Shown here: positions 1 to 7,140 of the stretch, piece after piece
Numbering within the stretch: the first letter of the stretch is position 1
How the letters are laid out: each line of letters begins with the position of its first letter
Assembly: GCA_023387985.1 (NCBI GenBank)
Contig: JAEWHC010000005.1
Coordinates: forward strand, 248,001-312,000
Length of the DNA stretch: 64,000 nt
Direction of reading: 5' to 3'
From: Bacteroidota bacterium
GTDB lineage: Bacteria; Bacteroidota; Bacteroidia; Chitinophagales; Chitinophagaceae
Program-made: the position numbers and the translations under genes
The notes under the pieces: model-generated
The model's database searches: none
The model's input: the letters and a program-made list of their open reading frames with translations, nothing else
Told to the model about the DNA's origin: nothing

Positions 1-247
1 ATTCGGGGGTATTTCCTGCAGATACAAAACTACCCGCGGAAATGGAATCATTCTGATGAGCCATGCGCAGGCTGTCAGCTCTCCAGGCTACGGAATCGAT
101 CACGGGTTTGAGGGCAGCAAGACTGTCTTCCTGCCGCTGCTTCTCCTCCATATACGTTTTTTGGTTTGAACTCATATAGAAGAAATAGGCCATAAAAAGT
201 ACGGCCAGCAACCCAAAACCTATCAAAGTATTCTTGTCAAAACCCAT
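1..247 (-). CDS. yidC: Membrane protein insertase YidC, N-terminal part (runs off window)
   Basis: Only the first 82 codons lie in the window; the gene continues leftward past base 1. The protein starts MGFDKNTLIGF, followed by one hydrophobic segment (about residues 7-25) and then a charged, Ser/Asp-rich periplasmic stretch. This is the typical start of Bacteroidota YidC, which inserts and folds inner-membrane proteins with or without SecYEG. The ATG (complement of 245-247) is the only sensible start. It lies 128 bp downstream of pyrG on the same strand, and a pyrG-yidC pair is common in this phylum, which supports the call. The large periplasmic domain and the conserved insertase core are outside the window, so the identification rests on the N-terminus and synteny. 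Confidence 0.8.
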   Translation of the reverse strand, partial: MGFDKNTLIGFGLLAVLFMAYFFYMSSNQKTYMEEKQRQEDSLAALKPVIDSVAWRADSLRMAHQNDSISAGSFVSAGNTPE

Positions 248-375
248 CTCTTTTTCAATAATTGAGCGGCAAAGGTAAGACCATCTCCACTTCTCGAGTA
301 AGATTTATATAACCGGTTGAAATTCAAGCCAGGCGGGAGAATTTTTCATCAATCGCCCGGATTACGCAGGAAAAA

Positions 376-2031
376 TCAGCTTGCAGTGACGACTTGCGGG
401 GCTCCGGATTTCTTCATGTCCCTGGCTTTGCGACTCTCTTTGGCCGCTGCCACAAAATGCACGAAAGTTGGAGCAGGATTTTCTACCGTACTCTTCAGTT
501 CAGGGTGAAATTGAACGCCAACAAAGAACGGATGCGATGGCAATTCCATGATCTCCACCAGCCCTGTATCCGGATTTTTTCCCGATAAAACCACACCGTT
601 TTCTTCAAATTGTTGTGAGTACTTGTTGTTGAATTCCCAGCGGTGCCTGTGGCGTTCGTGTATAACTTTTGCACCGCCATAAATTTTGCTTGCAGTTGTG
701 CCCTCAGTAAGTTCACAAGGGTAAGATCCCAAGCGCATTGTTCCACCCATCTCAGTCACCCGTTTTTGTTCATCCATTAGATCAATCACCGGGTGTTCAG
801 CTTGGGGATCCATTTCGGTACTGTGGGCACCGGCAAGTCCCAGAATATTTCTCGCGTATTCAATCACGGCCATTTGCATACCGAGGCAGATGCCAAAAAA
901 CGGGAGGCCGGATTCTCTCGCTTTTTTAATAGCGATTATTTTACCGTCAATTCCGCGCTGTCCGAATCCCGGTGCTACGAGGAGGCCATCAAGTCCGCGA
1001 AGTTTTTCGTCCACATTCTGTTCCGTAATAAATTCGCTATGGATATTCACCACTTCCACTTTACATAAATTTTCAGCACCGGCATGTACAAATGCCTCCA
1101 GGATGGATTTGTATGCGTCTTGAAGCTCAATGTATTTGCCGATCAGGCCAATGGAAACTGTGGATGTTGGGTATTTGAGTTTATCGATAAACCCTTTCCA
1201 TTTAGTCAGATTGGGTTCAGGATAATTGGTAATATTCATTTTTTTGAGACAAATCACATCCAGGCCTTCCCGCATCATAGCCAGCGGCACTTCATAAATG
1301 CTTGCTGCGTCGGCTGCTTCGATTACCGCCTCTGTTTTTACATTGCAAAACTGCGCGATCTTTCGCTTTAGCTCATAATTCAACGGCTTTTCCGTGCGGC
1401 AAACAATCACGTCGGGATTCACGCCTTCCTGGCTCAGTAATTTGACGCTGTGTTGGGTGGGCTTGGTTTTCAGTTCCTTTGCCGCTTTCAGGTAAGGTAT
1501 CAGGGTGAGGTGCACTACAAGGCAATCTTCATCCGGAAGCTCCCATTGCAATTGCCTGACAGATTCCACAAAGGGCAGGCTTTCTATATCGCCAACGGTG
1601 CCCCCTATTTCCGTAAGCACAATATCGTATTTTCCTTCGGCACCGAGTTCCAGCATCCGGCGCTTAATCTCATCGGTAATGTGTGGAACCACCTGAACCG
1701 TTTTGCCCAAATAATCGCCTGCCCGTTCTTTATTGATTACTGTTTGATAGATGCGTCCGGTGGTGACATTGTTGGCCTGCGAAGTGGCAATGTTCAGGAA
1801 GCGCTCGTAATGTCCTAAATCCAGGTCGGTTTCGGCACCATCGTCTGTAACAAAGCATTCACCATGCTCATAAGGATTCAATGTACCGGGGTCAACGTTA
1901 ATGTACGGATCAAATTTTTGAATGGTTACCCGGAAACCGCGGGCTTGCAGCAACTTAGCTAAGCTTGCCGCAATTATTCCTTTACCCAATGAAGATGTAA
2001 CACCGCCGGTTACGAAAATATATTTAGCCAT
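376..2031 (-). CDS. pyrG: CTP synthase
   Basis: Makes CTP from UTP, ATP and glutamine, the last step of pyrimidine nucleotide synthesis, in the cytoplasm. The 551-residue product has the N-terminal amidoligase domain beginning MAKYIFVTGGVTSSLGKG (P-loop-like) and a C-terminal class I glutamine amidotransferase domain with the nucleophile motif GICLGMQ and the catalytic His-Glu in FHPEL. Length is normal, with a slightly extended tail. An in-frame ATG six codons upstream (base 2049) exists, but MAKYIFVTGG is the family start. yidC follows on the same strand. No regulatory leader is evident upstream. Confidence 0.97.
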   Translation of the reverse strand: MAKYIFVTGGVTSSLGKGIIAASLAKLLQARGFRVTIQKFDPYINVDPGTLNPYEHGECFVTDDGAETDLDLGHYERFLNIATSQANNVTTGRIYQTVINKERAGDYLGKTVQVVPHITDEIKRRMLELGAEGKYDIVLTEIGGTVGDIESLPFVESVRQLQWELPDEDCLVVHLTLIPYLKAAKELKTKPTQHSVKLLSQEGVNPDVIVCRTEKPLNYELKRKIAQFCNVKTEAVIEAADAASIYEVPLAMMREGLDVICLKKMNITNYPEPNLTKWKGFIDKLKYPTSTVSIGLIGKYIELQDAYKSILEAFVHAGAENLCKVEVVNIHSEFITEQNVDEKLRGLDGLLVAPGFGQRGIDGKIIAIKKARESGLPFFGICLGMQMAVIEYARNILGLAGAHSTEMDPQAEHPVIDLMDEQKRVTEMGGTMRLGSYPCELTEGTTASKIYGGAKVIHERHRHRWEFNNKYSQQFEENGVVLSGKNPDTGLVEIMELPSHPFFVGVQFHPELKSTVENPAPTFVHFVAAAKESRKARDMKKSGAPQVVTAS

Positions 2032-2171
2032 AGAACCTGGTTTGCACAAAGTAAAAATGAAACCTTCTTCGGACTTTCATCCTGAACTGGTTTCCAACAA
2101 AAATGACCCGGAGAATTCTTTAAAGGTCATGCAAACTTAAGGCAAGAATTTTTTTACAGAAAATCCGATTT

Positions 2172-2960
2172 TCATTTGCCAATTTTTTCATAACTCGTTC
2201 TGATGCCTTTTATGAGCGATGAACTGAAACCTTCATGTTCCATTTGGTTCAGTCCGGCAATGGTGCATCCGCGTGGAGTGGTCACTTTATCGATCTCCTG
2301 CTCGGGGTGGTTGCCGGTGGTGAGCAGCAGGTCTGCGGCGCCCAAAACTGTCTGAGCAGCAATAAGTGAGGCCGTTTTAGCATCAAATCCAATTTCAATT
2401 CCGCCCTGGATATTTGCCCGCACATACCGAAGTGCAAAAGCTGTACCGCAGGCGCCAAGAACAGTTGCAGCGTCCATCAGTTTTTCGTCAATATAAACCG
2501 TACGGCCTACCTGGTCAAAAAGTCCCTTAACATAATCAGCTTGCGCAGGGCTTACATCTTTCGCGCTTAAGCAGGTCATGCTTTTTCCAATGGAGATGGC
2601 GGTATTGGGCATGGCTCGAATTACCGGTAGCAGCTTACCGGCAGCTTCGCGCAACTGGTTGATCCAAATGCCGGTGATCACGGAAATCAATACATGCCTT
2701 GAAGGATTGAGCAAGTCTTTGAATCCCTCCATTACTTCAGCATAATTGTAAGGTTTAACCGCAAGCAGGATCAGATCGGCCCATTCCACCGCTTTGCGGT
2801 TATCGCTGTGTACATGACAGCCTTCAGCTGCAAGATGGGCGAGTGTCTGAAAATTTCGCCGTGTAATGGTGATATCTGCGGGGGCATAAAAATCACGCTT
2901 GAGAAGTCCTTCAGCAATTGCTGATCCAAGGTTGCCGCCTCCGATAATGGCCAATTTCAT
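2172..2960 (-). CDS. proC: Pyrroline-5-carboxylate reductase
   Basis: Reduces 1-pyrroline-5-carboxylate to proline with NAD(P)H. The 262-residue protein begins MKLAIIGGGNLGSAIAEGL, the Rossmann dinucleotide-binding motif, and ends with the ProC dimerisation domain, including the signature around TTPRGCTIAGL. Here Arg-Gly-Cys replaces the more usual Gly-Gly-Thr. An in-frame ATG 10 codons upstream (base 2990) would add a short polar extension. I prefer the inner start because the Rossmann strand normally begins the protein. It is transcribed leftward, with about 140 bp between its stop and the pyrG start. Confidence 0.93.
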   Translation of the reverse strand: MKLAIIGGGNLGSAIAEGLLKRDFYAPADITITRRNFQTLAHLAAEGCHVHSDNRKAVEWADLILLAVKPYNYAEVMEGFKDLLNPSRHVLISVITGIWINQLREAAGKLLPVIRAMPNTAISIGKSMTCLSAKDVSPAQADYVKGLFDQVGRTVYIDEKLMDAATVLGACGTAFALRYVRANIQGGIEIGFDAKTASLIAAQTVLGAADLLLTTGNHPEQEIDKVTTPRGCTIAGLNQMEHEGFSSSLIKGIRTSYEKIGK

Positions 2961-3294
2961 AATTCCGGTTTTTACATTTTGATTTTCCATTCCCGTTCAC
3001 AAATTATGCTTTGTGATTTCTATTCAAAATAAAAGCAAGCTTGGGGATTCACGTCAAAATTTTCTTGACAGCTCCAAAGCGTAAAAAGAAACATCAGTCA
3101 TTTTGTTTACTTATCCTTTATAATCGCAGGTTGGGTCCAGGGTAACCCGGCAAATTTGAAGGGAATTGGACATTTAAATTATTACAGGTTAAGAAACGGA
3201 TATCAGTGGTTCGATAAAATTTCTGATTTTCAGTATGATGAATAAAAAAGCCTGCTGAAAACAACAGGCTTTTTCGACGGAAAACATGCAATGA
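2961..3294. other. Intergenic gap upstream of proC
   Basis: This 334-bp gap separates proC from the first metallopeptidase gene. It holds the hairpin at 3245-3274 and an open frame on the plus strand (about 3069-3242) without an ATG. That frame ends just before the hairpin and could be a decayed gene end. No RNA gene or repeat was seen. Confidence 0.5.
3245..3274. terminator. Bidirectional Rho-independent terminator
   Basis: Inverted repeat aaaaagcctg / caggcttttt with a 10-nt loop. The arms end in an A run on one side and a T run on the other, so it can act on either strand. It lies 20 bp beyond the stop codon of the leftward metallopeptidase gene at 3295 and most likely terminates that transcript. 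Confidence 0.75.
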
Positions 3295-4098
3295 TTAATA
3301 AAGGTAGTTTAATGCAGTTTTGTCGTTGTTGTTAAAAGGCCGGTTCACATTCTTCCCGATACAAGCAAGCATCCAGCTTCCTGCATCAGCGGTGGTGGGC
3401 GTATTGGGAATATGCACCGCGCCAACCGTGCTTGCTCCTTCATTGGCATATCCGCCGCCGCAGCTATAACTGCGATCCATATAATCGGTATGGCGGAAAC
3501 CAATGCAATGGCCTGCTTCGTGTGCCATTATGGAAATGATTGAATTATTGTCCCAGCCGTTCCTATCCAGATAGTAAGCATTTACTTTTACGGTTCCATA
3601 AGGATTCCCATTGGTGGGAAAGCCGGCAGAAGCGAGATATTGAGCGCTTCTTGGAGCTGCTACAAAAGTAATGTTGGCACCAGAAGTAACATACTGCATA
3701 GTGATTTGCAGGTTTTCAGCATTGTAACGGCTGATCATCGCCTGTGCACAAGTCACGTATTTGCTACCGAGTTTTGAATCAACGCCGATTTTGATCACTC
3801 TTGGTAAACCACTAACCAGGTTGTTGGTACGGTACTGTTCAAAATTGGCCACGTTCAGCAATTTTTGATCGGCCTTGGTATTTAGGTCATTGTGGGTAAG
3901 AACGATATCGCCTTCCACCAAATAACCTTCATCAATTTTCTGGATATCCTGGGTACCGAAACCCAGGGCTTTGATTTGCGCAACTACGGACGCTGAGATG
4001 GTTTCATCCTGCTCAGCAAGCAGGGCTTCATCCTTCTGGCAGGAAGCGAAGGTTACAGCAATTGCTGCAACACAAAACAAGTTCTTAAAATTTATCAT
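3295..4098 (-). CDS. Dual-action HEIGH-type (M57-like) metallopeptidase lipoprotein, copy 1
   Basis: Predicted zinc metallopeptidase anchored as a lipoprotein. The 267-residue product has a signal peptide ending in a lipobox with Cys20 (FASC), a middle domain with a KIDEGYLVEGDIVL segment, and a catalytic motif HEAGHCIGFRH (His193, Glu194, His197, His203), matching the HExxHxxGxxH metzincin-like pattern of Peptidase_M57. Four cysteines in the mature protein (117, 198, 213, 246) may form disulfides. The ATG at 4098 aligns exactly with the start of the paralogue at 6059-6862, so an upstream in-frame start at 4137 was not used. Substrate unknown. A hairpin terminator follows the gene. Confidence 0.82.
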   Translation of the reverse strand: MINFKNLFCVAAIAVTFASCQKDEALLAEQDETISASVVAQIKALGFGTQDIQKIDEGYLVEGDIVLTHNDLNTKADQKLLNVANFEQYRTNNLVSGLPRVIKIGVDSKLGSKYVTCAQAMISRYNAENLQITMQYVTSGANITFVAAPRSAQYLASAGFPTNGNPYGTVKVNAYYLDRNGWDNNSIISIMAHEAGHCIGFRHTDYMDRSYSCGGGYANEGASTVGAVHIPNTPTTADAGSWMLACIGKNVNRPFNNNDKTALNYLY

Positions 4099-4578
4099 GG
4101 TTTTTGATTTAGAAATCCAAATTAGAATTTTGGACAATCCAGCAATCAGGCACTGAAAAATTTAATGTCTCATCAAAAGCGTTTTCTCAAAAACATCAAT
4201 CCTAAAAATTTGATAACGAAACGGCAATTGCGTTAGAAATTTTCTGAAATGGCCGTAACGATAAAAAGGCACTCTTTGTAGAATTTGGATCCCACACTGC
4301 TATAAGCATTATAAACAACAGCGGTTTTTTAGTTTATCTGCATGCGCTATTAAGCCAGTTGAAATACTCCGGTTAAATCAAGAATCTCTTTGGCTTTTCA
4401 TGTGTTTTTATGGGGTGAAACCAAATACCGCTCTGGCAGTTGAACCTGGGTTAAAATAAAGGGTCAATCGTAATAGGTAATGGCATTTTCCATGCCTTTC
4501 AAACCGGGATTTTTTTTACAATGATTAGTTGACTTTGCAGTAAGTATATTTGAAGACCAAGCAAAATCAATAGTTGTT
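4099..4578. other. 480-bp divergent intergenic region
   Basis: Separates the leftward metallopeptidase gene from the rightward trpB2 gene, so it should hold the promoters of both. It is AT-rich and has no credible ORF. A -7-like box lies at 4545-4552 for trpB2. No RNA gene or repeat family was recognised in the rest. Confidence 0.5.
4545..4552 (+). promoter_or_regulatory. Bacteroidota-type -7 box upstream of trpB2
   Basis: TATATTTG matches the TAnnTTTG -7 consensus of the Bacteroidota primary sigma factor and ends 26 bp before the ATG at 4579. No convincing -33 TTTG at the expected 19-21 bp spacing was found, so this is a moderate call. Confidence 0.4.
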
Positions 4579-5943
4579 ATGATCAAAAAATACCTGCTTT
4601 CCGAAAATGAGATGCCCTATGAGTGGTACAACATTATCGCGGATATGCCCAATAAGCCATTGCCTCCTTTGCACCCTGCAACAAAACAGCCCATCAGCCC
4701 GGAAGACCTGCTGCCTCTTTTTCCAATGGATCTGATCAAGCAGGAAGCTTCTGCGGAGCCATTTATTGCTATACCGGAGGAAGTGCGCAATATTTATAAA
4801 ACCTGGCGTCCAACACCGATGTTCAGAGCTACAGAACTTGAGAAAGCATTGGATGCCCCGGTGAAGATTTATTATAAATATGAGGGCGTTAGCCCGAGCG
4901 GTTCACATAAACCTAACACAGCCGTACCACAGGCTTATTACAATAAAATTGCGGGGGTAAAGAAACTTTGCACCGAAACCGGTGCCGGACAATGGGGCAC
5001 AGCATTGAGTTATGCTTGTGCGCAATTTGGGTTGGAATGCGATGTATATATGGTAAAAATCAGCTTTGAGCAAAAGCCTTACCGCAAGGTGATGATGAAC
5101 ACTTTTGGCGCCAATGTATATGCATCGCCCAGCAACCGCACAAAAGCGGGAAGGGAAATATTGGAAAAAACACCTGATTCAACCGGGAGCCTGGGCATGG
5201 CGATATCCGAAGCCATTGAAATGGCATTGCAAGATGACACTACAAAATATTCACTGGGTTCCGTTTTAAACCATGTATTGTTGCATCAAACCATTATTGG
5301 CCGCGAAGCAGAAAAACAAATGGAACAAGCCGGTGATTTCCCCGATATTGTGATCGCACCGCTTGGCGGGGGATCAAATTTTGCAGGCATATCATTTCCG
5401 TTTTTAAGGCACAACATAACCGAAGGAAAAAATATTCGCTGCATAGCTGTTGAGCCGGCATCCTGCCCAAAACTGACCAAGGGAAAATTTATGTACGACT
5501 TTGGAGATACTGCAGGTTATACTCCTTTGCTACCGATGTACACCTTAGGTCACAATTTTACTCCGGCAGCTATCCATGCCGGCGGTTTACGTTATCATGG
5601 AGCCAGTGTACTGTGCAGCCAGTTATTAAAAGATGGATTGATTGAAGCGTATTCTGTTCAACAGTTGGAATGCTTTGATGCCGGCTTATTGTTTGCACGC
5701 ACTGAGGGAATTATCCCGGCGCCTGAAGCAAACCATGCGATTGCACAGGTAATCCGTGAAGCCAAAAGAGCCAAAGAAGAAGGCGTTCAAAAAACGATTC
5801 TCTTCAATCTTTGCGGTCATGGCTTTTTGGATATGAGTGCATACCAGGATTATTTTGCCGGAAAATTGGTGAACCATTCCCTTACAGAGGAAGAGTTGAA
5901 TGCGGAAATGCCATCACTGGAAGCACTGCAGCCTGTGGGTTGA
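4579..5943 (+). CDS. TrpB2-type PLP-dependent tryptophan synthase beta-like enzyme
   Basis: A 454-residue PLP enzyme of the stand-alone TrpB2 (trpB-related) family, which can condense indole and serine to tryptophan without needing a TrpA partner. The long N-terminal extension before the RPTPMFRA segment is typical of TrpB2 and absent from classical TrpB1. The predicted Schiff-base lysine is Lys111 in SGSHKPNTA. ETGAGQWG, the phosphate-binding loop GGGSNFAG and the terminal NLCGHGFLDM are all present. No trp genes are adjacent; the neighbours are two paralogous metallopeptidase genes on the opposite strand. The physiological role (indole salvage or another beta-replacement) is inferred. Confidence 0.88.
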   Translation: MIKKYLLSENEMPYEWYNIIADMPNKPLPPLHPATKQPISPEDLLPLFPMDLIKQEASAEPFIAIPEEVRNIYKTWRPTPMFRATELEKALDAPVKIYYKYEGVSPSGSHKPNTAVPQAYYNKIAGVKKLCTETGAGQWGTALSYACAQFGLECDVYMVKISFEQKPYRKVMMNTFGANVYASPSNRTKAGREILEKTPDSTGSLGMAISEAIEMALQDDTTKYSLGSVLNHVLLHQTIIGREAEKQMEQAGDFPDIVIAPLGGGSNFAGISFPFLRHNITEGKNIRCIAVEPASCPKLTKGKFMYDFGDTAGYTPLLPMYTLGHNFTPAAIHAGGLRYHGASVLCSQLLKDGLIEAYSVQQLECFDAGLLFARTEGIIPAPEANHAIAQVIREAKRAKEEGVQKTILFNLCGHGFLDMSAYQDYFAGKLVNHSLTEEELNAEMPSLEALQPVG

Positions 5944-6016
5944 CTGTTTCAAACCCAAACACGGTTGATCGGGCTTTCTGTAAATAACGGGATCCACCAG
6001 GTTAAAATTCCAATAG

Positions 6017-6040
6017 CCCGCAATGAAGGCGGGAGTTTTT
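6017..6040 (+). terminator. Terminator after trpB2
   Basis: Stem cccgc / gcggg with a 7-nt loop, followed by a run of five T (gggagttttt). It lies about 75 bp after the trpB2 stop and before the stop of the convergent metallopeptidase gene. Confidence 0.55.
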
Positions 6041-6058
6041 CATCACAGGCAACCAAAC

Positions 6059-6862
6059 TCAATACAGATAGTTTAAAGCGACCTTGTCATTGTTGTTAAA
6101 CGGCCGGTCTTCATTTGTGCCAATGCATGCGAGCATCCAGCTGTTATTATCCGGACCGGTTGGAGTTCCGGGAATATGGATAGCGCCAACGCTCCCTGCC
6201 CCTTCATTGTAGGGGCTACCGTTACAACTATACTGGCGGCTCATGTAATCCGTATGGCGGAAGCCGATGCAATGACCCGCTTCATGTGCCATAATGCTTA
6301 CGATAGACGCATCATTCCAGTTATTTCGGTCCAGGTAAGCATTGTTGATCTTTACGCTGCTGTAAGGATCGCCTTTGGAGTTAGGAAAACCGGCAGAAGC
6401 AAGATACTGGGCATTTAAAGGTGCGGCGGAAAAATGAATATTTCCCCTGCCACTTACCACCTGCATGGAAATGCTAAGATTGAGCGCATTATAACGGCCG
6501 GTCATCTGCCGCGCAAGGGTCGCATATTTTGAACCCAGCTTTTTGTCAACGGAAATGGTTATGGTCCGTGGCAAATTTTTCACAAGATTGGAGGTATGGT
6601 ATTGTTCAAATTCCGCAATGCGCAATACCTGTTCATCGTTGCGTGATTTAAGGAATTCGGAAGAAAGAACAATGTCGCCTTCCACCAGATATCCTTCGTC
6701 AATTTTCTGCACTCCTTCGGCATTAAATCCCAGGTTTTTGATTTGTGCTAAAACCGATTCGGAGACATAATTTTCAGAAATTTCCATGGCCTCATTTTTT
6801 TGACAAGAGGCAAATACGAAAGCAAAAAATGACAGGCAAAGGAGGTTTTTAAATTTCATCAT
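6059..6862 (-). CDS. Dual-action HEIGH-type (M57-like) metallopeptidase lipoprotein, copy 2
   Basis: Paralogue of the protein at 3295-4098, with the same length (267 residues) and colinear over its whole length. The lipobox Cys20 and the zinc motif HEAGHCIGFRH (193-203) fall at the same positions, as do the flanking IVSIMAHEAG and HTDYM segments and the FNNNDK-ALNYLY C-terminus. Cys117 of copy 1 is absent here (Leu/Ala region), while the other three mature cysteines are kept. Two adjacent ATG codons (6862 and 6859) are possible starts. The strong similarity in catalytic half and tail suggests a local duplication with trpB2 lying between the copies. Substrate unknown. Confidence 0.82.
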   Translation of the reverse strand: MMKFKNLLCLSFFAFVFASCQKNEAMEISENYVSESVLAQIKNLGFNAEGVQKIDEGYLVEGDIVLSSEFLKSRNDEQVLRIAEFEQYHTSNLVKNLPRTITISVDKKLGSKYATLARQMTGRYNALNLSISMQVVSGRGNIHFSAAPLNAQYLASAGFPNSKGDPYSSVKINNAYLDRNNWNDASIVSIMAHEAGHCIGFRHTDYMSRQYSCNGSPYNEGAGSVGAIHIPGTPTGPDNNSWMLACIGTNEDRPFNNNDKVALNYLY

Positions 6863-7140
6863 GGCTTGTAGATTTTACCTAAAAGTTGTAGTTTTTAAAT
6901 AAAGTTCAAAGCACAATCACCAAATTTTATAACTTATCCAATATCTACCTTCAATTATCCCTTCAATTTGAACATTCTTAAATTTTTAAATGGTCTTAAG
7001 GTGGGCAAATCCCATTTTCTTGGATTGTCCCGTTTATTCCGACAAACTAAACGGCACACCAGGGGATATCCTTCTGGGTCAGCCCGGGCAAATTTTGGTG
7101 ATTTTGCTTCAGGAATCTTCCAAAAGAATAAATTGCGGAT

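Noticed and set aside
4579..5943. Classical tryptophan synthase beta (trpB1)
   Set aside because: The extended N-terminus and TrpB2-type motifs, and absence of trpA next to it, fit TrpB2 instead.
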